DNA of 64,000 nucleotides from assembly GCA_027487815.1 (NCBI GenBank), contig JAIYCW010000040.1, forward strand, positions 1 through 64,000, in the 5' to 3' direction. This document shows, piece by piece, positions 52,832 to 60,568 of the stretch. Under the pieces are notes generated by a model. That model searched no databases, was not told where the DNA came from, and saw nothing but the letters and a program-made list of their open reading frames with translations. The DNA is from Burkholderiales bacterium. Lineage in GTDB: Bacteria > Pseudomonadota > Gammaproteobacteria > Burkholderiales > Burkholderiaceae_E. Position 1 is the stretch's first letter. The number at the start of each line of letters is the position of its first letter. The position numbers and the translations under genes were made by a program.

Positions 52832-53052
52832 GGCTGAGAGGCCAGCACCGTACTGCGCGCTTTATCCAGCGCGGCCCGGATCACAGCCGCATCACCAATA
52901 TGGTTGGCGAGAATTAGCACGAGCATGGCGTTCATCTTGTGGCTGCTGGCCTCATCCAGACCTTCATGAGCATTGATGATCGCTTCATACACATCATCAG
53001 GCGAGGCCAGGTTGGGTGCGGTGTTGAGCAAGCTGGGTTGAGCGTGATTCAT
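52828..53052 (-). CDS. DUF2783 small protein
   Basis: The protein is 74 residues: MNHAQPSLLNTAPNLASPDDVYEAIINAHEGLDEASSHKMNAMLVLILANHIGD... in outline. The Asp-rich DDVYEAII and Glu/Ser-rich HEGLDEASSHKMNA helix pair is what I recognise as DUF2783, a small protein found next to FAD-dependent aromatic hydroxylases in betaproteobacteria. A longer upstream reading overlaps the hydroxylase and lacks support. It lies 25 bases after the hydroxylase stop and is the third gene of MBL-hydroxylase-DUF2783. It could be a partner subunit or stabiliser; the function is not known. Confidence 0.78.
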   Translation of the reverse strand: MNHAQPSLLNTAPNLASPDDVYEAIINAHEGLDEASSHKMNAMLVLILANHIGDAAVIRAALDKARSTVLASQP

Positions 53053-53077
53053 GGCTACAGGAGGTTCGATTAAGGCC

Positions 53078-54682
53078 CTAGTGCAAGGCGAGAGCCCTGG
53101 CCTGTGCGGCAAGCACCGCTTTAGGATCGACCGAGCGCCATCTTGCGCACACATGCTGATCGGGACGAAACAGATAAGCGGTGCCGGGTTGCGCGTCGTA
53201 ACGCTGGGTTAGCGTGTGGTTTGAAACATCAGCCTGCACAATGCGAATTGGCATCGGGGCGCTCGCTAAAGAAGCCTCAAGGTCGGTCGGCACCTCCCCC
53301 CAAATCACCAGCGTGAAGTCGTTGCCTAGCGCATGCATAAACCAACCCTTGGTCAGGGCTGCATCAAGCGCATTGGCACCCGGCTGGAGGGGTGTGTTGA
53401 AGCGCGCTGCTTCATGATCCGCGGTGTTGAGGGGCGAATGCGGATAGTGGGTGGCCACGGATAAGCGCCCACTGTTGATCAGGGGGCGTGCAAAAGGCTC
53501 GGTGCGGGCGAGTTCGAGGACAGCATCGCGAAACAGCGTGCTCACTGCGCTCTTTGGGGTGAGGAAATCCGTGGCGCGAGTGGAGTTGCGAATGTTTTCA
53601 TCCGCGGCATATTCGCGCTCAATGCAGTAGCTATCGAGCAGGCGATCAGGCGCTGCGCCTTGCACTATCGCGCGCAGTTTCCAGGCCAGATTGTCCGCAT
53701 CCTGCACGCCGCTATTTGCACCGCGTGCACCAAAGGGTGATACCCCATGAGCCGAATCACCAGCAAAAATCACCGGACCATAGCGGAACTTTTCCATGCG
53801 CATGCAAGCGAAGGTATAGACACTGGCCCACACCAGTTCATATTGCGCATCTGCTCCAAGCATCGCGCGAACGCGCGGCTCAATGCGCTCGGGCTTCTTT
53901 TCTTCCTCAGGATCGGCATCCCAGCCCAGTTGAAAGTCCACGCGCCACACATCATCGGCCTGCCGATGCAGCAACACCGACTGATGCCGATGAAAGGGTG
54001 GATCAAACCAGAACCAGCGCTCGGGCGGGCCTTCGCGCTTCATGCGGATATCTGCGATCAGGAAGCGATCCTTGAAGCTGCGCCCCTTGCTTTCCAGGCC
54101 CATGGCTTTGCGCATTGGTGAGCGTGATCCATCGGCTGCCACCACATACCGGCCGGCCAGTTGATACACCCCCTCGGGAGTTTCAATGCTCAGCAGCGCA
54201 TGATCCTCGCGGGCTTCGACATCCACGACCTTGTTGCGCCAGCGGTAGCTCAAAAGCGGGAGCTCGAGCGCACGCTCGGTGAGGTAGCCCTCCAGGTAAT
54301 ACTGCTGCAGATTGATAAAGGCCGGGCGCTGATGCTCGGCTTGCGGCAAAAGATTAAATTCATAAAGCAGGCCGTCGCCAAGAAACACCTTGCCGAGATT
54401 CCATGACACGCCTTTGTCGACCATGCGCTGGCCACAACCCAGGCGATCAAAGACCTCAAGGGTGCGCTTGGCATAGCACACCGCGCGTGAGCCAGTAGAC
54501 AGGCGATCATCATCATCCAGCAGCACTACCGCCTGCCCGTTTTGCGCCAGGTCTATCGCAAGCGCAAGGCCCACGGGCCCTGCGCCGACTACGATAATCG
54601 GATGGGTAACCGGCTTGGGTGCATCCTGATCTGAGTGCCGCACATATGCGTAACGGCGCAGCTCATAGTCACTGTGGGTCAT
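53078..54682 (-). CDS. FAD-dependent aromatic hydroxylase (PHBH/MhpA type)
   Basis: The protein is 534 residues. The dinucleotide-binding Gly motif is VVGAGPVGLALAIDLAQNG, the DG motif is YVVAADGSRSPMRKAMG, and the flavin GD motif is FAGDSAHGVSPFGARGANSGVQDADNLAWKL. A C-terminal thioredoxin-like region (about 420-534) follows, as in MhpA and phenol hydroxylase. It uses NAD(P)H and O2 to hydroxylate a phenol-type substrate. Since homogentisate genes lie nearby, a hydroxylase for a hydroxyphenyl acid is a reasonable guess, not proven. The start at 54682 is preferred over an upstream ATG that overlaps the MBL gene. Confidence 0.88.
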   Translation of the reverse strand: MTHSDYELRRYAYVRHSDQDAPKPVTHPIIVVGAGPVGLALAIDLAQNGQAVVLLDDDDRLSTGSRAVCYAKRTLEVFDRLGCGQRMVDKGVSWNLGKVFLGDGLLYEFNLLPQAEHQRPAFINLQQYYLEGYLTERALELPLLSYRWRNKVVDVEAREDHALLSIETPEGVYQLAGRYVVAADGSRSPMRKAMGLESKGRSFKDRFLIADIRMKREGPPERWFWFDPPFHRHQSVLLHRQADDVWRVDFQLGWDADPEEEKKPERIEPRVRAMLGADAQYELVWASVYTFACMRMEKFRYGPVIFAGDSAHGVSPFGARGANSGVQDADNLAWKLRAIVQGAAPDRLLDSYCIEREYAADENIRNSTRATDFLTPKSAVSTLFRDAVLELARTEPFARPLINSGRLSVATHYPHSPLNTADHEAARFNTPLQPGANALDAALTKGWFMHALGNDFTLVIWGEVPTDLEASLASAPMPIRIVQADVSNHTLTQRYDAQPGTAYLFRPDQHVCARWRSVDPKAVLAAQARALALH

Positions 54683-54701
54683 GCTGGTGCTCTGGTGCTG
54701 T

Positions 54702-55673
54702 TTAGTCTTGCAACGCCGACCACATTTCGATATCGCGCTGCGCGGTCCAGATGCGGGGATGCTTGATGCCGCTCGCTTCATCATAGGCGCGGGTCACATC
54801 AAAAGGCAGGCAATGTTCATAGATGAAAACGCTGCCAAAAACGGGATCCATCACTTTGCGGGTATCAGCAAAAATCTCCTTGAGATTCTTGCCCGCGGCG
54901 ACACCAGCTTTTACGGTATTGAATAAATCAGTGACCCACTTCTGGGTGTAATCGATCGCTTTATGAACTTCGGCAGGTGTGGTCATTGCCGGGCCGCGAC
55001 CGGGCACCAGCTTTTCGGCACCAAGCGCACGCAAGGCTTCAAGCGTGGCGGGCCATTCTTCAAGTTGCGCATCGCCGGTGTAAACCCCGGCGTTGTACTC
55101 CACCAGATCGCCTGAGAAGCAGACTTTTTGCGACGGAATCCAGGCGATCGTGTCGCCCTTGGTGTGGCCCGGGCCGATATGCTTGAGCTGCACTTCAAGC
55201 TTGCCCAAAAAGATTGTCATGTCCTTTTCGAACACGATGGTGGGCCATGTCAGGCCAGGCACGGTTTCCACCCCGGCAAACAGGCGGGGAAAGCGCTCGA
55301 TCTCGCTTTTCATATCGGCCTCGCCGCGTTCGACGATCAGCTCATAGGTGCCGCGTGAAGCGATGATCGCCTGCGCGCCTTCCTTGAAATAGGCTGAAGC
55401 GCCAAGCACACGCACGGCATGATAGTGAGACAGCACCACATACTTGATCGGCTTATCGGTGACTTCGCGGATGCGCTTGATCAGATCTTGCGCCATGGCC
55501 GGTGTGGCGGTGGTATCAATCACCATGCAGGCATCATCGCCAATGATCACGCCGCTATTGGGATCACCCTCGGCGGTGTAGGCATAGGCATTATCGGAAA
55601 GCTTGATAAAGCTGATCTTCTTTTCAGTGAGATCGGCTTGGGATGCGAATTGTTTGCTCACGAGGGGCTCCAT
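54702..55673 (-). CDS. Metallo-beta-lactamase-fold protein with degenerate metal motif
   Basis: The protein is 323 residues with the MBL fold. The normal HxHxDH motif reads HYHAVRVLGA: the two first His remain, but the Asp and third His are Val and Arg. The later ligand strands are HIGPGHTKGDT and CFSGDLVEY, so the second metal His and bridging Asp are present, while the usual last-strand His is Arg in VPGRGPA. A single-metal or metal-free enzyme is possible. It heads the operon MBL-hydroxylase-DUF2783 and is divergent from the second IclR gene. GTG at 55661, with GGAG six bases upstream, competes with ATG at 55673 as start. Confidence 0.85.
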   Translation of the reverse strand: MEPLVSKQFASQADLTEKKISFIKLSDNAYAYTAEGDPNSGVIIGDDACMVIDTTATPAMAQDLIKRIREVTDKPIKYVVLSHYHAVRVLGASAYFKEGAQAIIASRGTYELIVERGEADMKSEIERFPRLFAGVETVPGLTWPTIVFEKDMTIFLGKLEVQLKHIGPGHTKGDTIAWIPSQKVCFSGDLVEYNAGVYTGDAQLEEWPATLEALRALGAEKLVPGRGPAMTTPAEVHKAIDYTQKWVTDLFNTVKAGVAAGKNLKEIFADTRKVMDPVFGSVFIYEHCLPFDVTRAYDEASGIKHPRIWTAQRDIEMWSALQD

Positions 55674-55713
55674 TGGGGTTGCTGCGTAATGTAGTTTTGT
55701 CGTTCGGTATTGT

Positions 55714-55725
55714 CAAATGCATTTG
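55714..55725. promoter_or_regulatory. Perfect 12-bp palindrome in the MBL/iclR divergent promoter
   Basis: CAAATGCATTTG is fully self-complementary and sits 40-50 bases from both divergent starts (55673 and 55771). Its place suits an IclR operator. A TGCGTAAT at 55683-55690 also occurs in the other IclR/hmgA gap (51062-51069). Confidence 0.4.
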
Positions 55726-55770
55726 TTCTATGCGATTCTCAAGGCGGGTCTTTTCGGCTAAAGTGTTCTG

Positions 55771-56550
55771 ATGAGTGAATCACGTGGCATTCAATCGATT
55801 GAGGTTGGCGGGCTCTTGCTGCAATGCCTGATTGCGGCGGGGCGACCGATGGGGCTTAAGGAGCTGGCGCTGGCAGCAGGCATGGCAACCTCCAAGGCGC
55901 ATCCATATCTGGCGAGTTTTGGGCGGCTGGGGTTGGTGAGCCAGGATGAATCCACTGGGCTCTATGGGTTGGGTGCGATGGCCCTGGAGCTTGGCTTGGC
56001 GAGTTTGCGCCAGCTCGATCCCATCCGGGTGGTGACGCCCCTGGCAGAAGCTTTGGCACTTGAGGTGGGGCAATCCGTGGCGCTTTCCGTTTGGGGGAAC
56101 CATGGGCCCACGGTGGTGCGCTTGATTGAATCCACCGCGCCGATCCACGTGAATATGCGCCCGGGCACCGTGATGGAGATGACCCAAACCGCCACTGGTC
56201 TGGTGTTTGCGGCTTGGCTGCCCGAGCATAGGATCCAAAACTTGATGCGGCGCGAAGCCCGGGTTTTGAGTGCCAATGCAAATGCCGCTCGTGAGCTGCT
56301 TGAGGAGATGCAGCGGCGCGTGCTTGAAGCCAGAAAGCGGGGCATCGGGCGGGCTGTGGGCCGGCCCATTCCCGGGGTTAATGCATTTGCTGCGCCGGTG
56401 CGGGGGCCTTATGGCGAAGTGGCCTTGGTGGTGACTGCGCTGGGGCCGGCTGCAAGTTTCGGCAGCGATTGGAGTTCGCCAGTGGCGGCCGCGGTGCGCA
56501 ATATTGCCCTACGCGCGACCAAGCTCTTGGGTGGGCCTACGCAAAGCTAG
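55771..56550 (+). CDS. IclR-family regulator divergent from the MBL/hydroxylase operon
   Basis: The protein is 259 residues: a winged helix (IEVGGLLLQCLIAAGRPMGLKELALAAGMATSKAHPYLASFGRLGLV) and an IclR effector domain with TVVRLIESTAPIHVNMRPG, LPEHRIQNLMRREARVL and IPGVNAFAAPVRGPYGEVALVVTALG. VWGNHGPTVVR matches VWGNQGPTIIR in the first IclR protein, so the two are paralogues about 4 kb apart. It most likely controls the divergent MBL-hydroxylase-DUF2783 operon. The gene lacks a clear Shine-Dalgarno sequence. Confidence 0.9.
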   Translation: MSESRGIQSIEVGGLLLQCLIAAGRPMGLKELALAAGMATSKAHPYLASFGRLGLVSQDESTGLYGLGAMALELGLASLRQLDPIRVVTPLAEALALEVGQSVALSVWGNHGPTVVRLIESTAPIHVNMRPGTVMEMTQTATGLVFAAWLPEHRIQNLMRREARVLSANANAARELLEEMQRRVLEARKRGIGRAVGRPIPGVNAFAAPVRGPYGEVALVVTALGPAASFGSDWSSPVAAAVRNIALRATKLLGGPTQS

Positions 56551-56680
56551 CCCGCCCGCTTTTGATCGCTTGAGTCCTTTACGATCAATAGTTATTCGCT
56601 ATTGATTTTGGAAAATTAATTGATTGGCGCTTTGCGGGCTTGTAAATGAGAATTTCTCTCAATTACTTCGGGAGGCCGCC

Positions 56681-56887
56681 ATGACCAAGCTACTTATTTT
56701 TGGACTGATCCACGTTTGTATCGCCTTTAGCCTCAGCTACCTGCTGACCGGCAGCGTTGCAATTGCGGGGGTGATTACCTTTGTGGAGCCATTGGCCAAC
56801 ACCGTGGCATTGTGGGCGCTGGAGAAGCTCTGGCATTCGCACAAGGCGCCCCCGCCGGCCGACACAACCGGGATTCAGGCGTCTTGA
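56681..56887 (+). CDS. DUF2061 small membrane protein
   Basis: The protein is 68 residues, essentially two membrane spans ([22 protein letters not shown] and [26 protein letters not shown]) with a polar tail ([12 protein letters not shown]). The [15 protein letters not shown] and VEPLANTVA motifs are what I know from DUF2061 (predicted membrane protein). GGGAGG six bases upstream fixes the start. It ends by overlapping the convergent grxD by 13 bases. Function unknown. Confidence 0.75.
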   Translation: MTKLLIFGLIHVCIAFSLSYLLTGSVAIAGVITFVEPLANTVALWALEKLWHSHKAPPPADTTGIQAS

Positions 56888-57195
56888 GCGGCCGGTAGGA
56901 TCTTTTGCAGCTCACCCGACTGATACATCTCGGTCATGATGTCGGACCCGCCAACAAACTCACCATTGATATAAAGCTGGGGAATGGTGGGCCAGTTGGA
57001 AAAATCCTTGATCGCCTGACGCACATCGTCGTCTTCCAGCACATTCACCGTGGCCAGGTTTTTTACGCCAAGAGACTTGAGAATCTGCACCGCGCGCCCG
57101 GAAAAGCCGCACTGCGGGAACTGGGCGGTACCTTTCATGAACAGCACGACCGGGTTGTCCTTTACGGTTGAAGCGATAAATTCCTTGGCATCCAT
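56875..57195 (-). CDS. grxD: Monothiol glutaredoxin, Grx4/GrxD family
   Basis: The 106-residue protein has the monothiol CGFS active site in [20 protein letters not shown], the cis-Pro [17 protein letters not shown] and the glutathione-binding [15 protein letters not shown]. Grx4-type proteins bind and transfer 2Fe-2S clusters with glutathione. The start at 57195 is typical; longer readings lack support. It comes last in the prmC-grxD tail of the hemA-prfA run. It serves as an intact reference for the Cys-free homologue at 47.2 kb. Confidence 0.95.
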   Translation of the reverse strand: MDAKEFIASTVKDNPVVLFMKGTAQFPQCGFSGRAVQILKSLGVKNLATVNVLEDDDVRQAIKDFSNWPTIPQLYINGEFVGGSDIMTEMYQSGELQKILPAAQDA

Positions 57196-57205
57196 GGGGC
57201 GCATC

Positions 57206-58153
57206 CTAATCTGAGTGAACTGGGTGAGTAGTGAAAGTGGCGAAGTCGGCTTCAAGCGCCAGGATCAGGGCTTTCGAAGCACTGGCCGCGAGCACCCGCT
57301 CGTGACCTTGACTGTCGCGCAAGGTGCTAGTGTATTCCCAGCCGTAATCGGCTGCCAAGCGTCGGGCTGAAAGCCCCTGATCCCAACCGTGTTCAATCAG
57401 GATGGTCGGCAACCGGGCCGCGCTCGCGCGGCTGGAGGCAGCCGCGCCAGAAAGGATCGCCTCAATGCAGCCCAGGCCACCCCCTTCATCAGTCAGGGCC
57501 GTGCGAGGCTCAAAGCGCAAATCGCCCTGGCCCAGGTGCGGATCAGTGGCGGCTATATAGGGCGGATTGCTGACCATCAGATCAAAGGCGGCTGGGTCGA
57601 ATCGGGGGGCGGTATCGAACCAGTCTTGGGCGCCTGCGAAGGTGAGCTGGTGCTTCGGGCCTAGGATTCGGCTGGCGTTCTCGCAAGCGATATTGAGGGC
57701 GGCTGCGCTGCGCTCGGTGGCCCAGACCTGGGCCTTGGGATATTCGGCAGCCAGCGTAATGGCGATGCAGCCGCTGCCTGTGCCCAGGTCGATCACGCGA
57801 GGGTTTGCGGCTGGCGATGCGGTGTGCTTCAGGACCGTCAGGGCGGCTTCAACCAATAGCTCGGTATCGGCACGTGGAATCAATGTGGCGGGGCTGACCA
57901 AAAAGCTTCGCCCGTAAAACTCAGCCGACCCGATCAAGTAGGCCAGTGGCTCGCCTGCGATGCGGCGCTCGATCAAGCCATCCAAAGTGGCGATTGTTTC
58001 GGGAGTGACCAGTGCCTGGAGAGGATCAGTTTCACGCGCGACCCACCATTCGCGGGCTTGCTGATTGCTGTGTTGAGCCAGGGCCAGCACTTCAAGGCGA
58101 GGCAGGTGGCTTGAGCGAATCCATTCACGCAAGTTGAGCTCGCCCGGGACCAT
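57206..58153 (-). CDS. prmC: Release factor glutamine methyltransferase PrmC
   Basis: PrmC methylates the Gln of the GGQ motif in release factors, including the PrfA encoded just upstream. The 315-residue protein has an N-terminal helical substrate domain ([22 protein letters not shown]), the SAM loop [16 protein letters not shown] and the catalytic NPPY in [14 protein letters not shown] ~20-residue C-terminal extension ([17 protein letters not shown]) is not in all relatives. It starts three bases after prfA, the usual hemA-prfA-prmC order. Confidence 0.95.
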   Translation of the reverse strand: MVPGELNLREWIRSSHLPRLEVLALAQHSNQQAREWWVARETDPLQALVTPETIATLDGLIERRIAGEPLAYLIGSAEFYGRSFLVSPATLIPRADTELLVEAALTVLKHTASPAANPRVIDLGTGSGCIAITLAAEYPKAQVWATERSAAALNIACENASRILGPKHQLTFAGAQDWFDTAPRFDPAAFDLMVSNPPYIAATDPHLGQGDLRFEPRTALTDEGGGLGCIEAILSGAAASSRASAARLPTILIEHGWDQGLSARRLAADYGWEYTSTLRDSQGHERVLAASASKALILALEADFATFTTHPVHSD

Positions 58154-58156
58154 GTT

Positions 58157-59242
58157 TTATTGAGCGCCTTCAGACAGGGCAGCAAGCAATTCGGCTTGAT
58201 GTGCCGCGGTGAGGCTGTCCATGAGCTCATTCAGATCGCCATCCATCATGTAGGCGATCTTATACAGGGTGAGGTTAATGCGGTGATCGGTGATGCGGCC
58301 CTGCGGAAAGTTGTAGGTGCGGATGCGCTCGCTACGATCGCCTGAGCCAATCAGCGACTTGCGATGTGCCGCTTCTTTGGCTTGCTGCTCGCGCAAGGTC
58401 TTGTCCTTGATTCGCGCCATCAATACCTTCATCGCTTTATCTTTATTACGATGTTGTGATCGGTCATCCTGGCACTCGGCGACGATGCCTGTGGGCAGGT
58501 GGGTAATACGCACGGCTGATTCGGTTTTGTTCACGTGCTGGCCGCCAGCGCCAGATGCGCGATACACATCAATGCGCAACTCGCTGGGATCGATTTCGAT
58601 ATCGCCTACCTCATCGGCTTCAGCCAACACGGCGATGGTGCAGGCGGAGGTGTGAATCCGGCCTTGGGTTTCGGTGGCCGGCACGCGCTGCACACGATGG
58701 CCGCCGCTTTCAAACTTCATGCGGGCATACACGCTTTCGCCTTCCAGGCGCAGCACCACTTCGCGATAGCCGCCCAGCTCGGATTCACTCGCACTCATGA
58801 TCTCGCTGCGCCAACCTGTGCGCTCGGCAAAGCGCAAATACATGCGCAACAGATCGCCGGCAAAAAGCGCGCTCTCATCACCGCCGGTGCCTGCACGGAT
58901 CTCAAGCAGCACGTTGCGATGATCATCCGGATCTTTGGGCAGCAAAAGGCGCTCAAGTGTGGTTTCGCTAGCGGCCATGCGCTCGCTGGCCTCAGCCTGC
59001 TCTTGCGCCGCAAACTCAGCCATCTCGGCATCATCAAGCAGCTCGGCCGCGGCTTGCGCATCCGCACTGGCCTGACGCCAGCCCAGGAAGTGTTGCACCA
59101 GCGGGCTCAGCTCGGAGTGCTCGCGGGTGAGCGCCCGATAGGTGTTCATATCCTTGGTGGCCTGCTCCGAGGACAATAAAGCATTGACCTCGGCCAGGCG
59201 CTGCTCGAGCTGCTCGAGCCGGGCCAGCATCGAAGATTTCAT
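58157..59242 (-). CDS. prfA: Peptide chain release factor 1
   Basis: RF1 reads UAA and UAG stop codons and triggers peptide release. The 361-residue protein has the PAT anticodon-like tripeptide in [10 protein letters not shown] and the catalytic GGQ in [16 protein letters not shown]-terminal helices are [16 protein letters not shown]. The length and order are standard. The ATG at 59242 directly abuts the hemA stop, so coupled translation is likely; a second ATG at 59230 is possible. Confidence 0.98.
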   Translation of the reverse strand: MKSSMLARLEQLEQRLAEVNALLSSEQATKDMNTYRALTREHSELSPLVQHFLGWRQASADAQAAAELLDDAEMAEFAAQEQAEASERMAASETTLERLLLPKDPDDHRNVLLEIRAGTGGDESALFAGDLLRMYLRFAERTGWRSEIMSASESELGGYREVVLRLEGESVYARMKFESGGHRVQRVPATETQGRIHTSACTIAVLAEADEVGDIEIDPSELRIDVYRASGAGGQHVNKTESAVRITHLPTGIVAECQDDRSQHRNKDKAMKVLMARIKDKTLREQQAKEAAHRKSLIGSGDRSERIRTYNFPQGRITDHRINLTLYKIAYMMDGDLNELMDSLTAAHQAELLAALSEGAQ

Positions 59243-60559
59243 CTAAAGGGAATGGGTAGGAGAAACTGGAGCTTGAAGGGGAGCCTGAGGGGGAGCCTGG
59301 GGCAATAAATCGTTGATCAGGGCTTGCGCTTGATCGACATCGCGGCTGTTGGATTGCAGCCATTGGGTGGGGCCGTGTAAAAACTTGGCGGTGAGGGCTT
59401 GTGAGAGCTGCTGCAGCACCATTTCTGGCGACTCGCCTTTCGCAAGCAGTCGTTTGGCTTTTTCAAATTCGATTTCGCGCAAGGCTTCGCCGCGGGCATG
59501 CAGATTGCGGATCGCGGGGACCAGGTTGCGCTGGCCGAGCCACTGCATGAATGACGAAACGCCCGTGTCGATAATGCCTTCGGCTTGGGCAACCGCGGAT
59601 TGGCGCTGCTCCACGCCGCTTTGCACCACTTTGCCCAGATCATCCACGGTGTAGAGATACACATCGCTCAGGCGCTTGACCTCGGGCTCGATGTCGCGCG
59701 GCACGGCCAGGTCAACCATGAAGATCGGGCGACGCTTGCGCGCTTTGGTGGCGCGCTCGACCATTCCCAGCCCAATAATGGGCAGGGATGAGGCCGTACA
59801 GGACACGACAATATCGAACTGCGGCAAGCGCTCGGGAAGATCAGTGAGTGCGATGGCCTGGCCGTTGAGGCGCTGCGCAAGCTTCTGGCCTCGTTCGATA
59901 CTGCGATTGGCAATCGTGATCGACTTGGGGTTTTGCGCCGCAAAGTGGGTGGCGACCAATTCGATCATTTCGCCGGCACCCACGAACAACACCTGGCACT
60001 CCCGCAGGTCTTCGAACAGGCGCTTGGCCAGTTTTACTGCGGCCGCCGCCATGGATACTGATTGCGAACCAATAGCGGTGTCACTGCGCACCTGTTTGGC
60101 CACAGAAAAACTGCGCTGAAAAAGCTGGTGAAGATGCGCGCCCAACGCGCCGGTTTGCTGGGCAGCGCGGGCGGCTTCTTTCATCTGCCCCAGGATTTGC
60201 GGTTCGCCCAGCACCATCGAGTCCAGGCCGCTGGCCACCCGAAATGCGTGGCGGACGGCCGCTTCAGTAGGAAACTGATAAAGGTTGGCGCTGAGTTGAT
60301 CGGCATTGGCCGCCTGGGGGCCGCCTTGCTGACCCAGCCAGCGCACCACTTCGTGCGGCGCGGCCACAGGCTCGGGCGTGGCACAGTAGATTTCGGTGCG
60401 ATTACAGGTCGACAGGATGGCGATTTCGGGTGCGACGCCACTTAACTGCCGGCGCAGATCGGACAGGGCATCACGCAACAGTTCACCTGGAAACGACACC
60501 TTCTCGCGCAAGGCGAGGGGGGCGGTTTGGTGATTCAAGCCAACGGCTAGGAGCTGCAT
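59243..60559 (-). CDS. hemA: Glutamyl-tRNA reductase HemA
   Basis: HemA reduces glutamyl-tRNA(Glu) to glutamate-1-semialdehyde, the first step of haem synthesis in C5-pathway organisms. The 438-residue protein begins [21 protein letters not shown]. The catalytic Cys is in [11 protein letters not shown], and the NADPH loop is [15 protein letters not shown]. The C-terminal dimerisation domain is followed by a Pro/Gln-rich tail ([15 protein letters not shown]), an unusual low-complexity end. It is read in the run hemA-prfA-prmC-grxD, nine bases after the CHASE2 kinase gene. Confidence 0.96.
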   Translation of the reverse strand: MQLLAVGLNHQTAPLALREKVSFPGELLRDALSDLRRQLSGVAPEIAILSTCNRTEIYCATPEPVAAPHEVVRWLGQQGGPQAANADQLSANLYQFPTEAAVRHAFRVASGLDSMVLGEPQILGQMKEAARAAQQTGALGAHLHQLFQRSFSVAKQVRSDTAIGSQSVSMAAAAVKLAKRLFEDLRECQVLFVGAGEMIELVATHFAAQNPKSITIANRSIERGQKLAQRLNGQAIALTDLPERLPQFDIVVSCTASSLPIIGLGMVERATKARKRRPIFMVDLAVPRDIEPEVKRLSDVYLYTVDDLGKVVQSGVEQRQSAVAQAEGIIDTGVSSFMQWLGQRNLVPAIRNLHARGEALREIEFEKAKRLLAKGESPEMVLQQLSQALTAKFLHGPTQWLQSNSRDVDQAQALINDLLPQAPPQAPLQAPVSPTHSL

Positions 60560-60568
60560 AAACGAAAT

